Of a DNA stretch of 64,000 bases, positions 22,201 to 33,647 are shown piece after piece. The position numbers and the translations under genes were made by a program. Source of the stretch: Collybiopsis luxurians FD-317 M1 (lineage: Eukaryota > Basidiomycota > Agaricomycetes > Agaricales > Omphalotaceae); assembly GCA_000827265.1 (NCBI GenBank), contig KN834754.1, forward strand, positions 16,831 to 80,830, written 5' to 3'. The first letter of the stretch is position 1. The number at the start of each line of letters is the position of its first letter. Below the pieces are notes generated by a model. That model searched no databases. It saw nothing but the letters and a program-made list of their open reading frames with translations, and was not told the DNA's origin.

Positions 22201-24241
22201 GAAGCATGTACAACCTGATGCTATGGGCTAAAGCTAGCTTTGACATTTACCATACTAAGTACTTGTTGAAGTATTGGAAGTTGACAGCCCAAGTGGTAAA
22301 GAAGCATGGTGGCACTTGGTGATGAAGATGATCAAATACCTATGGGAGCAAATATGGAGGAACATCCAGTACAGTTGAACACTTAGTCTGACATTATCAC
22401 AGGTGCAGGATGAAGGATTATTCCAGTATATGGGCTGATCAGGATGAAATGTGACAGTTACTTGGAACTGCAGGACCAGGTTTCCAGAAAAAGGCATAGA
22501 AGGTTTGTTTTCCTATGGACTTTGGGTTTATTGTTGGTTGGTTTCTGGATTTGGACACTCATGCAAGTTTGTATCTGTATTTCTGACATAATGGTTGTAC
22601 AGTTCTCAGCTCTTAGCATAGTATAAGTACAAGAGTAGAGTACCAGAACAAGCCAGTTTAAAGCCCCCCCCCTTTTCTGGGAATGCTTGAGTCTCACCCA
22701 CCTTTTGCCTGATACTTGTTCCACCATTGGACAGTATTGTAGACTGCTTGTTGTTTGTCAGTTTTGTGCACTGACCTTGTGAATCTTGACTCATCATTTG
22801 TTGGCTCATTGCTGACCTTGTCACTCTTTTTTGCACACCCACTTGTTGCTTGCTGGTTAAGTGCACCAGCCTTGTGGTCCAAGTTGACTCATTGTTTGCT
22901 GACCAAGTGTCAGCCTTGTTGCAACTCTTTGCATATTCCCACAGTTTTTAGAGCCACCACTAGTTTGGATGCTTAAAGCTCACTCATACTTTGCCCAGTA
23001 CTTTGGTCCACTGTTGGACAGTATCATAGGCTATCTGAAACTTGAGCAACACTCTTGTTCATTTAGTATGGCTCATTGTTTGTCAGCCTGTTGCTGACCT
23101 TGCTGTTGTATCCCACTCATCATTTGCTTGGCCTGTCACCAGCCTTGTGGTTATCAAGTCAGAGATTCATATATCTTCTGCAACCTTTGTGCCCCTCTAC
23201 CTGGACCTAGTAGTTCATCAAGCCTAGAGATTTCTGTTAAACTGTACTAGTGGAGTTGAAGTTGATTATAAAAATATATTATCTACTCTGCAGAATCTTT
23301 GACAATGCACTCTCACAAACCTGGTTATACTTGCTGCCTCACTAGAGTTGGCTAAGTAAAAACCTAATGTATTAAAGAGATATGTGAATGCTCCTGATGC
23401 AGACAAAATCAAATCACTGCCTTAGAACCTTGTCATTTGACAGGGAGGAAATTTGACATTCAACCTGATCGATATAGAACCTGATGCAATTTACATCTTT
23501 GAATGAGTATTCTTACCCTAAATTTCACAGATATACTTTTATGTAAATAAAGAATACTGGCTTGCTCTTCCTAACTCTGTCTCATATACATACAGCAAAA
23601 TATAACTTTAAATTAAACTTGTACTCATTCATATACTTATGTATGCTTTTTTACTTCTATCCATCACAGTGTTTAAACTTTGAGCTTGATTAAAACCATG
23701 TCTTAACTCTGATCAAATCAATAATGCACCATGTGTGAGGTTCTGTTACAGATTTATTTACAGCTCAGCTAATCCTCCATTTTCACCAGCTCTCTCATTT
23801 ACTTTCAAAAATGTCTTTTTCATATGTGTTGTACATTCCTGGTCCACCTTGTTATATGCATTGTATGCTTGCACTGTATGCTGACACTGTAAAGTGGTAA
23901 AATTTGTATACCAGATCTTGTGCTTGCAAACATGTCTCTGGCAGAAATGGATTCTTTCACCTCAGTATTGAAACTGTGTCTCCATGAAGTTAACAGCTTC
24001 TGAACAAGGGCCTTTCAAGTGCAATGTATCCTCCAACCTTTCATGGCTTGCAATAAAATAACTGCTTTCTAGAGCATTCAGGTACAGTTCAGACATATTT
24101 ATGCCATCCATTTTTTTAACCACCATACAGTGAGATACAGGAGCTCTCATCTCTGGATCTGTCACCTACAAATTCTTTTCATGTGAAACATTTAATTCTG
24201 ACCTGGATCTATTTTGCTCTGCAATTAAATGCCCTCAACTT
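19266..24241. other. Long degraded stretch, no gene identified
   Basis: Only scattered short frames are present, such as 20,744-21,070 and 21,067-21,507 on the + strand and 22,458-22,866 on the minus strand. None has a domain I can name. Cytosine and CpG are scarce. The composition is consistent with old transposon sequence. Confidence 0.5.
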
Positions 24242-24790
24242 GTGCACTGGATAATGTCAATAGGCTATAGTTTCACCACCAAAAATGCAATCACAGGTGA
24301 ATTGTTTGAAGATAATTATGCCCACATCATGAACCCCAAGGACCTCAGTTCAGAAATGGTTGCCATTACACCTATAGACAAGATTTATGAATCAAAGGAG
24401 ATCGAAGGAGTTTGGTTGTTCTTGAATCCAAACTGTTCAAAGTGGATTCAGATCATTGGCATAAGAGACTCTCTGCTTTCTGCCATATTGTCATTCACAG
24501 CAGTACATTTACTTTTACCTGCAATAGCTGCCACCTATTGGTAATATGCTAGTGGTCATCATGAATCTCATCTCTCATGAGACTGCATATTGCTTATATC
24601 CACATTTAACATTCAAAGACAAGCTTAATATTTCTGTTGACATCAGGAAAAATAGCTTGAGCTTGGGGTTAAATTATAACAACTTCAAGAAACCTAAGAA
24701 GCATAGGACACTTCAACTACTTAGGTTACCTAGGTTTCCACAGTCCAGCCCCTATATTCTAGGGTGCCCTAGGTTGTCCTAGGTTGTCTC
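24242..24790 (+). pseudogene. Unidentified gene relic, copy B
   Basis: EGVWLFLNPNCSKWIQIIG followed by LLSAILSF, then after a likely intron MNLISHETAYCLYPHLTFKD, parallels copy A (EVWNFKKAGSKC..., LATILSF, MNVMTHNATYSLYLRLTFMD) in order and spacing. This makes a duplicated gene family in the same degraded region. The 3' side runs into the minisatellite. Confidence 0.4.
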
Positions 24791-24860
24791 AAGTTGCCCC
24801 AGGTTGCCCCAGGTTGGCTCAGGTTGACTCAGGTTACCTGAGGTTATCCCAGGTTGCATA
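24715..24860 (+). repeat. Minisatellite of CCCAGGTTG-like units
   Basis: About 13 tandem, imperfect 9-10 bp units such as CCCAGGTTG, CCTAGGTTG and CTCAGGTTA. A second array in the same orientation starts near 25,365. Confidence 0.8.
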
Positions 24861-24946
24861 AAGGATTAATAAGTAAAAATAATATATCTTTATATATTAC
24901 TGTTTGTACTCTATTCTACTGTATATAGTGAGCTATTGTACTTGTA

Positions 24947-24981
<35 letters not shown>
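24947..24981 (+). repeat. TAG trinucleotide microsatellite
   Basis: Eleven or so uninterrupted TAG units. Confidence 0.95.
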
Positions 24982-25364
24982 TTGAACTTGTACATATTTT
25001 ATGTATAGTATATATGGTGTACATTTTCGTCAGATATTATACTTTATAATGTATTACAGTATACTAGTATTAACCTAATATACTCAAGTACAGTATTTCA
25101 ATACAGTAAAGCACTTATACATGTACATATAGTGTGTATATAGTATGGTATAATTGTAATATACTTGTTTTGACCATATGAAAATTCTTTTGATTGTAGA
25201 CAGTTCACAAAGTTGCATCATGTGACTTATGTCAAATTTCAGTTTCTAGGAGTTATCTACAACTAAGAAGGTGTCTTTGTCATGCATTTAGGATAGATTA
25301 AGGATAGGTATATATATTCAATATAATTTTGCCTTATTTGGTAATATTTACAGCATCACTCCTC

Positions 25365-25490
25365 AGGTTTGCTCAGGATATTGGCATTTCCTAGGTTACC
25401 TGAGGTTCACCCAGGTTGCACAGGTCACCTAGGTCACCCAGGTCCCTCAGGTTGCTCCAGGTTGCCTCCTAGGTAACCTGAGGCTCAGAC
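25365..25490 (+). repeat. Second CCCAGGTTG-like minisatellite
   Basis: Units such as CTCAGGTTG, CCCAGGTTG and CCTAGGTTA are more diverged than in the first array. Both arrays flank an AT-rich 500-bp core. Confidence 0.7.
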
Positions 25491-25654
25491 CATTTTTCCT
25501 GATGGACTTTGGATGTCTAGGCTCCAATTGTATAAAACTTGCTATTCAAAAATGGGCTAGATGTGGATATCCACTTACTCAAACTCCACCCTACAAATGA
25601 CTTCTCAGTGCAAATTCTGATGTTTCACTGAGCACCACTTGTTATCTTGGGGAT

Positions 25655-25997
25655 GTGCATTGCTGGACTGTACAGCTTAACCTGTTACTTCTCTCTCACT
25701 CTCCAAATCTGTTATCCATCATGAGCATAAATAGTTGGATGATTTGCTATGATGGTGATCATATCCACTTGGCACTCAAAGTCCTCTTGCTAAATGGCTT
25801 CATAAATGAACTACAACTTGTTGTTTCTGAATCAGAACTTGCAGCATTGCACTGCAAGTTCAAGATAAATGACAGCAATGATTTGCCATAAGTTTTAACT
25901 CACATTTTCAGATTCTGTGTATTGCTTATTGTCTATATCAGCTCTTACAGCAATGTTCTATTTGCTCTTCAACAAATCAGAACCATTGCAGATACTG
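25655..25997 (+). pseudogene. Upstream part of an ORF split by the KDZ element
   Basis: The frame near 25,922-25,997 (SYSNVLFALQQIRTIADTAD) continues without a break at 44,736 (ALNITDCICSHVQLSNAPDI) if the KDZ and LTR insertions and one target copy are removed. This shows that the KDZ element disrupted a formerly open frame. The product is unknown. Confidence 0.45.
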
Positions 25998-26005
25998 CAG
26001 ATAAA
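25998..26005 (+). repeat. Left 8-bp target-site duplication of KDZ element
   Basis: CAGATAAA directly precedes the left terminal repeat. The same 8 bp occurs at 44,728-44,735. Confidence 0.9.
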
Positions 26006-26112
26006 CACCTACTATGCCCAATAACCAGTAGTGATAGCCTTTGCCAAAGGGGGGGCTATGGCAAAGGTTGCGGCTATGAATTATCACTAATTCCCATTAG
26101 CAGAATAATTAC
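26006..26112 (+). repeat. Left terminal inverted repeat of KDZ element
   Basis: The first 81 bp match the right end at 80 positions. The single difference is C at 26071 (CpG) against T. A further 26 bp match with six mismatches. The repeat contains its own inner palindrome, CCTTTGCCA (26038-26046) with TGGCAAAGG (26059-26067). Confidence 0.95.
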
Positions 26113-26304
26113 CAAATAATTCAAGCTAACTTACAGCATGGAATCACCTTCCTGTATCATCATTAATTGGTATTGTCATTTCAGCTTGTACATGCCATTC
26201 TGCATCCTGCCTTCTTCATCCCACCTCCCACTCACTGTAGAATTTCTGAATACAGCAATTTGTTGTAAGAGCTATATATGTACTGTACAACTTCACCCAA
26301 TAAA

Positions 26305-29300
26305 CTAGTCCTTGTCATAAGCAACTTGAAGAACAGCCACAAGCTTGGACAGCTCCTCCTTCTCCTCCTCTGGGTCCTCTTCTCCAAGAGGTGCATCTTT
26401 GTCACCATTGTAGTTGTTAACTGTGCATCAGCTCTCTTGACTTTTCAATGACTGCTGTATGTAGGCATGCAGAGGCCCCTTCCCTGGATGAAGGGAGTCA
26501 GTGAATCCCTGCAGCTTCTCCAGCTTCTTCAGCCTCTGAAGGTGAAAATCACTGCATCAATCTCATTCATTGGCATATGCAGAGATTTGAATTGCAAGAA
26601 AGGGGTCAGTAGGCCAATGTTCTTCTTCCTTCAGAAGAAGAAAAGTTGATTCCTCTTGGATATATGTAATCAGCAACCAAATCTCCTTGTTAAGTTGATC
26701 AATGCCCTCTTGAGCCTGAGTGATCTTGAAGTACTGGTCCAGAGTGAGTCGACCAGCAGGTTGAGCCCAGGGTTCACTATGAATGTCATGTCAAGTATCT
26801 TGAAGGAGGTCAAAATCTGAGAGGAAGATGTACTCAACTACCTCCTCCCAAGAGAGCTGAGACTGAGGAGGTTGAAGCTTGGTGGTGGCTGCATTGTAAT
26901 TAGTGACCACAGTTTGAATGGCTTGAGATTGAGACTTGAGGGAGTCAGCTATCTGTTTTCATAATTTGTAGCCTGGAGACTTCTTTAATTCTAATGAAGA
27001 AGAGAAGGAATGGACAGTGACAAATCTGTGTGAGACATATTCAGCTTCATCAACTCAAACAACTGCACCATGACCAGGCCCTCTAGCTTGTCCAATGCTC
27101 ATCTATACTTTGCATTTGCAACCAAATCCTTCACTTTCCTCCACTCTTCTGACCCTGCCACCCACTGCTCATGAATGCCAAGTTGCACCTCTAATGCCTG
27201 AACCTCTGTTTTGAGGTCATCACAGTTCTCCAGGGCATGTCAGTGTTTTGCCTCCATTTGACATGTTGGGTCCTTTTTTCCAAATGCCTCTGAGATATTA
27301 TCAGGCATGTAGGTAACCCATTCACAAGTGGCAACACCTAATTTGCCTCTAAGGCTATATGTGAGAGCTGATGCACAACAACTCTTTGAGAACTTACTGG
27401 GCTTCTTGAAGTTAAACCAGCTTTTGGAAGTACTCCATTTGCATGGTTTCTTCTGGTGGTTCTCTTTTCAGACCTTTGAGATATTGCCATTCTGACTTCA
27501 GCCACTCAGGGAATACTGAAGGGGAGGCAATGTTGAGGTCAGCCATGGTATGGGTGAGTGTGTCTTTTGAAGAAAGAATGGATAAAGCCTGCCTGTACTT
27601 ATCTATGAAAAATTTACTGAGTCACTCATAGGCTTCAAAGTGATTGTGATGGTAGCAGTATTGCATGATGGTCTGATGTCAGTGAAATATAGACATGTAT
27701 CAGACAGAAGAAGCAAGTTCATTAGATTGGGAGAAGAAGGTTTCCCACTGCTCTAAGTGCTCAAGCTCAAGTCCAGACATGTACATTGCAAGGTTCAAGA
27801 TTTGGCATAGGTGGGAATGGGCATGACCATGGAAGGCATGAATGAGTAAGGTGTAGCTTAGCTGCCTGGCCTTTTGTCCAAGGGGGCTGCAGGTGAGGGT
27901 GCCATTGAAACTGCAGCCAATGTCATACCCCATTCCTATGTCCTTTCTGATGACCTCAAGCAGTTTATTCACAGTTGTGAGAGGATATTTAGCCCTGTAG
28001 TGATGAGTTAGTTGGAAACTCAGGTTGCAAATCAACAGGAAATATACAGTTCTCTGCTTTGCACCATGTTGACCACAAGTAGAACAAAGCTGTGGCAGCA
28101 CAGCAAAATGATGACCCCCATCTTATCATAAACTCCCCACATCTTTGAGGTCAAAGCTTCATCTAAATTTTTCCACCTTTCCTTGCACAGGTTCTCCTCT
28201 TCAGCCTCTTCAGCTTCCAACACACCCTGAATATTCTCCTTAGACCATTGATCAACTTCTTCACAGCTGAGATAGTAGTCACTGCCTCCTGTACAAGAGT
28301 CCAAGGCCTCATTCAATTTGCCAAGGGTAATGTTGCCTTCATTGTTCTTTTCTCTCACCCTCCGAGCCAGCTGTTTCAAGAAGTTGTTGCTGTCCATTGT
28401 AGCCAACATGAGGGTCAGCTCTCCCTCAATACAATACAGGCAACAGGGGCAGGCATTAGCCAGATGCCAGTTGGGAGAGCCACAACCTAAAGCAACTTGA
28501 ACACATTGATGAACTCAACTGTGAACCTCAAGGTAGAGGTCAAAGACAATTGAGAACTGCTCTTGCAAGTAAGGCTTGAAGGGTACACCTTGCAAGTCAC
28601 AAATAGATTTGATGAATGGTTGAATTGACTGGCAGGGGCAGTGGAGAGATAGAATACAAAATATTTCCAGTACACAAATGGTAACAGCAGCAGTAGCTAC
28701 ACCCAGCGAGCATGGGAATGCCCCTTGTCTAACCAGGCTATAGGACCAATAGAGATCAAATTTGGAGCAAGAAACATTGGCATAGTAAGAATCTAAGGGC
28801 ATAGGTTAGCTGGGATTATATCAAGAAAAGCTGACACATACTAAATAAATCAACTATTGCCACTGTCTGAGGACTAAGGGATCCCTCACCTTCAAGTTCA
28901 GTGGGAAGACCTCCAGCAAGCTTATCACAACTGAGACATGCATACCATGCCAGATACATGTCCACTATAGGCTCAACTTGATTCTCAAATCATTTGTTAT
29001 GACATTCAGTCGTATTGCATTGAGCTCAGTATTCTTTGTACTTCCTGAAGGCATAGGTCAGTTTGCAGCTTGTCCCAAGCCTACAGCAAGGCTCACCTCT
29101 TTCCTTCTTCTGTGTGGTTGAAATATCCCAACAACATATCCTCCCAATCCATTCTGGCACTGCTATTCCAAGTTTCTCAACTGTCAAGAACAGCTTCAAG
29201 TTGGTCAACATTTGTATCATTTCCATAGTCAGCAGCAGTGGCAAAGAATTCATTGGCCACATCCATGTCCATTGCCTCATCCATTGCTTTGTCATTCCTT

Positions 29301-29464
29301 GGCATTAAAGACAATAATTTTAACTTGATTTTGGTGATTTTAGTTTGGGAATGGGTGCAAAAGGATGTTTGAAGGCATTCAGATGCTGATGCAGCAAGAG
29401 GAGTGAATCTTTGATGGCAGCAAGAAGTTGACTGGCCATTTTTTTTGCATTTGGACTTGGTCAT
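26305..29464 (-). pseudogene. KDZ transposase, decayed
   Basis: Reading the minus strand from ATG 29464, recognisable family blocks appear in order. They are a domain with paired Cys (CRLGTSCK, ACLSC), the block NWHLANACPCCLY with TMDSNNFLKQLARR, the catalytic-core strand GMGYDIGCSFNGTL, AFHGHAHSHLCQ, GLELEHLEQWETFFSQSNELASS, LGIHEQWV, and an acidic C-terminus ending at TAG (26305-26307). The RNase-H-fold acidic residues appear present in MDSNN, YDIG and LELE. Several TGA codons and frameshifts interrupt it. Full length would be about 1,000 residues, normal for KDZ transposases. It would excise and insert the surrounding element. Confidence 0.85.
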
Positions 29465-29524
29465 GGTAGAGAACTTAAGAGTTAAAATGTTAAACACCTG
29501 ACAGCCCATCTGATTCAAGGTCAT

Positions 29525-30311
29525 GTGATGAGTATTTCACAGTCTGTTTAATCCTCTTAATCCCTTTCATCTCATCTTTCTACTAGCTCTCTATTGCACT
29601 CTCTCACTCTTCCAGCCTTTTCTCTCAAGCTAAATATTTGGCAATTACTGCACAGGTGAGCTTTCTCTAGCAATTGCCATGCCCTGGGCTGCACAAACAT
29701 GTTGCATTTTCACATTCACCCCTGGATGTAGGAAGGCAATGTGTTCTGTGGCACCAGGGTCCAGCATGCTACTCAGCAACATTATCAAGACTGATAATCA
29801 TCTTTTTTCCCCTCAATTAGGAATGCTGTTTACTCAAAAAGTGAGTCAACCTTTTATCTGTTAGCTCATAATTCATGCAGCACAGTAGACACATTCTGGT
29901 CAATCTTTTCTAGAGGCTCTGAACAACAACTCAAGTGACCTTGCTGTGCTTCAGCTCAATGTCTAACTTGACATGGAAGCACTGGAGAAACAGGCCATCA
30001 AAGCCACAGAGGACAAAGACTTCAATGCTGCTTCTACCCCACCTTTCTCTTCAGCCAAGCATGCTTGAACCCCTGAAGCTGCTGATCACTCAGCCTTTCC
30101 CAACAAACAGCTCAAACCCTCCAATGGTGTCCTGAGGCAGCAATCAGCATACAACAGGCAACATGCTTGATATTGTGCAGAACACAGACAAGAAATGGGT
30201 CACCCTTGAGGTGCTGGCTGCACTTTTGAGATGCATGTTTTGATGGCAGAACTGGTTCAAACAAACCTGGAAAGTGAAGGGCTTCCAATTGCAGAGGGAG
30301 GCTAGGTAGCT
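29525..30311. other. Intergenic and 5' exon remnants in KDZ element
   Basis: This lies between the divergent transposase and dioxygenase genes and probably holds both promoters. A possible N-terminal segment of the dioxygenase gene is visible at about 29,970-30,060 (METALEKQAIK-like, Lys/Asp-rich). No start can be fixed. Confidence 0.35.
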
Positions 30312-31357
30312 TTGAATAGCAGCTATCACAGAGCCAAAGTCAAATGCAGCCTGGAGGACCTCAAGACTAGGCTGGGGTTTACTAAAATCCCCTGGAAGGG
30401 AAAGTATGCTGTTCTTCATGCATTTCTCTACAAACATGCTGACAATCCTTCAAGGAAACCATTTGCTGCAGTGGACAGCCAACAGCACATACTTTTAGTA
30501 GCAGCAGGTGCTTCAAATGATCCAAAATATACTGCTGACACTGCTGAGCTTGCAGACCTTATGCTTGAGATGGGTGAAAAGTGGGACTGGGGCTGGCTCG
30601 AAATGCATCACCTCTGAGGAAATTTTGCCACTGCAGCCCATGGGTGGTCTTACAGTAGAGGTCAAAAACAGCCCCAGCTTCTCAGAGGCAATCACAAGGA
30701 GGGTATGGCAGCATTTGTTTAAAAAAAATGTGTCCAATGCATAGCAGCCTTTCAAAGCAGTTCATAGGTTTGTTTAAGTTCCCTGCATCTTGCTAATGCC
30801 CCTCTCTATTCACAGCCTCATTTGCTCTCTGGTTTCCAAAGAGTTACAGTGAATTTCATTGGTGACAAGTGCAACTCAAATCCAAAATTCCTACCTACAA
30901 CAGAAATATAGCAGGCAGTGTCTACTCCTGCTGCACTGCAAACTGCAGTCCCAACACTTGGACTCATATCCACCAAGATAGCAAAAACAATCCAGGAGCT
31001 TGCTGCACAATCACTGCTGGAGGACTGTACAATCTAACAAAGGGTGGCCACCTAATTGTCTGGGACTTGAAACTTGTGATAGAATTTCCTCTGAGGTCTA
31101 CCATTCTTCTCCCTTCTGCTCTTTTTTGTCACTCCAACATCCCAGTCCAAAAAGGAGAGAAGTGTGTTTCATTCATGCAATATACAGCTGGAGGAATTTA
31201 TCAGTGGCTGGAATACAGCGGTCAGACTGAGGAGCAGTTTGAGGTAGAAGATCTGGAGGGATATTCTCAAATGCTTCATAAAAGGCCAGAACATTGGAAG
31301 AAAGTCTTGAAAATGTTCAGTACAATTGACAACTTAAAAGCTGGCATTATTGTATAA
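30312..31357 (+). pseudogene. TET/JBP-family 2-oxoglutarate/Fe(II) dioxygenase, decayed
   Basis: The C-terminal exon (30,869-31,357) carries the double-stranded beta-helix core. It has THIHQDSKNN with the iron ligands H-x-D (His 30971, Asp 30977), then TKGGHLIVWDLKLVIEFP, LLPSALFCHSNIPVQ with the distal His (31130) and FMQYTAGGIYQWLE. These match fungal TET/JBP proteins, which oxidise 5-methylcytosine. Where family members usually have Arg before the SFTQYTAGG strand (2-oxoglutarate binding) this copy has Cys (TGT, 31163), as expected from CGT to TGT. Earlier exons (from 30,312) are broken by stops. It lies in the KDZ element with the transposase divergent. Confidence 0.75.
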
Positions 31358-32289
31358 CTTGATGTTAGCTTAGTGTGACCTGTATATGTATGAACAACCC
31401 ATCATGAGCAAATGTACCTATACTGTGCATTTTCTGATATGATGTCTTCTTCAAAATTTGGCCAAGAACAATTTTCTCTTAATCTCAAGAATCCTGCTGA
31501 CTCATTCATGTCCTCAAATCTTTCTGGATAATTCACAGTATTTACTTCACTACAATACAAACAAGTTAAAAAATGCAGGAATAATGCAGGAGATAGCATT
31601 AGTTTGAAATACATTGACAGCTTCATATTTTTTTCCTAGGTCCTATAATACTAGAGAAGCTCAGATCCTCAAAATTAAAACTTGAACTCACAATTTAATG
31701 CTCTGAGAAATTCCTTCACCAAATCCACACTATATGGTTCTACACCTGCAATCCTGTATTCTTTAAGGCCAAAAAAACTGCTACAAGTTACTAAAATTAT
31801 CTAGGTACATGCTTCAAAAATTCAAGCTCAACTGAGGCATATTTTATTTAAAATTTGAGAAGTCAGTGATAAAAATATGTAGCCAAGTTCAGAACTTCAA
31901 GGAGAATGTCCAAATTTTAATAAGCACTTCAGCACTTAACCCACTAAAATGGTAAGGCCTCCCAAATTTGGAAGGCATTCTGATACATTGATGTGAAGTG
32001 TCAAGAAATTTTTGTTAGTAAAATTGCTCAAGCTTAATCATTTCAAGGTTCAAGAAGTTCAGCTACAAAATCAACAATTACACACAACTACATAGCTACT
32101 CAAAAAAGCCAGGACTCTCAGTTCTCACAACATGGCCTGCATTGACATGGCAACAGAAGTATTCAGCAGCCTTGTTAGCCAAGGCAAAAGGTTCAAGAAC
32201 TCCACCTCCCCATTCTAGTCCATCCCTCAAGGCATCATAGCTGAGACATAGTTTAGCCAGCCATACCACTTAGCATAGGAAAAATAATG
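31358..32289. other. KDZ intergenic stretch, no gene seen
   Basis: An AT-rich interval between the convergent dioxygenase and minus-strand genes. I recognise nothing in it. Confidence 0.5.
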
Positions 32290-33057
32290 TATGCATTTGT
32301 GTAAACCCCAGGGTGCACACTGACTGTGACAACCCAATGCTTATGTCCATTGGCCTTCTGCAAAGCATCAACAACACCTGTGGAGCTGGCCATGTCCCAT
32401 GCCTGCTGTGCTCATTGAAGATCTGCAAAACCCTTGAAAACAAGGTTTGGCTGGTCTTTCATCTGTTTTTTCACCATGAACCTGAAAAAGCAAGGCAATT
32501 AGTACTGTTAAAAACCAGAAAAAAACTGACTTACTGTTTCTCATAATAGTAGGCATAAGGTCCAGAGTAAACCACATATGCATTGAACTGACTGGAATGT
32601 TCTCTAGCAGTACTATAAGCAGGTGGTGTTGGTGACAGCAAAGCTGCCAGAGTCTCTGGCCTTGAATGAGGGGTTTTGGTTGGTGTAGCTTTACCACTCA
32701 GCCTCAAGCAAGATGAAGGTGTAGGCAGTGCAGAATGTGGATTACACTTACTGGGGGAAGCTGGTGGAGTCACAGGGTAGCTAGGGGGGTTGTAATAGTA
32801 CACCTCTGTGAAATTTATCCTATGTGTATGAATAAATAATTTGTTTTTAGGCAACTAAAATAAATATGTACTTTGCATTGGAAATACCATCTGCTGGTTG
32901 TTGCACACTAGAACCAGCACACTTCTTAGTTACTATGCAGATGAATGTAGTGAGTCATAATAACAAAGGTAGAGGTAAATAGTAAAAATGTGATACTTAC
33001 AAGTCAGACTTACCAACTTATCCACCATCTCCTTTCTGTCATTAGCTGACTCATCCT
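32290..33057 (-). pseudogene. Gene with RNase H1 N-terminal (viroplasmin-like) domain
   Basis: Exons with good splice sites are 33,014-33,057, 32,535-32,819 and from 32,481 down. Splicing the last two keeps the frame and joins FNAYVVYSGPYAYYYEKQ to FMVKKQ...NLVFKGFADLQ, TGA, AQQAWDMA. This resembles the Y-V-V...G-x-Y...F-K-G-F...A-x-x-A-W pattern of the hybrid-binding RNase H1 N-terminal domain. A second start of the pattern (KHWVVTVSVHPGVYTNAY) follows. A Ser/Thr/Pro-rich linker precedes. The single TGA is again at an Arg-type position. It is cargo of the KDZ element; its role is unknown. Confidence 0.45.
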
Positions 33058-33647
33058 CTGTAAATAAGTTAGTTAAGAAAAACTGACTTTTAGGACCACA
33101 AACCATCATCAGAGATGAACACCATCTCCTTGTAAGCCTTTGTCAGCTTATTGTTTGCAGATTCTATGAACTAGATAAAGTTCCATATAAGTAAAAAATT
33201 AAAGACTTACTTTGAGAAGCCTTCTCAGTTCATTGATTCCTTATGGCAAATTACTAGTGCATATCTAAAGCACTGTAGAACATACATACCTTTCAAAGGG
33301 CTTGTCGTGAAGCTCTCAATCCATGACTCTGAAGTTGATTTCAATCCTTTTTATAAGGGTCAAGCTTCAAAAAAAAAAAAAAAAAATTAATGAAGCTTAC
33401 TGGTTATTAAGGAAGCTCAGTACTGCAAGAGATGATGAGGGAGGGAAGAAAGGGTGGAAACTGAGGGCAGAAATTTGATCTTGTCCATCAATCCTTCCTA
33501 TAAGGCTGCATGAAAGTCACAAGTTACATGTAATATCTCTGCATCTTTACTTCAAACAATGGGAATGGCTCTCATCAATTGCTATCACTGCCCATTGCAT
33601 TGGCATCTATGGTAGGGTGCACACAATGCAAAAAGCATGACTGACAT
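33058..33647. other. KDZ intergenic region with A18 tract
   Basis: It contains an 18-A run at 33,369-33,386. It is probably upstream sequence for the minus-strand gene and for the + strand gene at 33,648. Short upstream exons of the former may lie near 33,100-33,300. Confidence 0.4.

Noticed and set aside
24715..24860. CRISPR-like array or telomeric repeat
   Set aside because: The units are 9-10 bp and contiguous without spacers, and they do not match TTAGGG-type telomere repeats.
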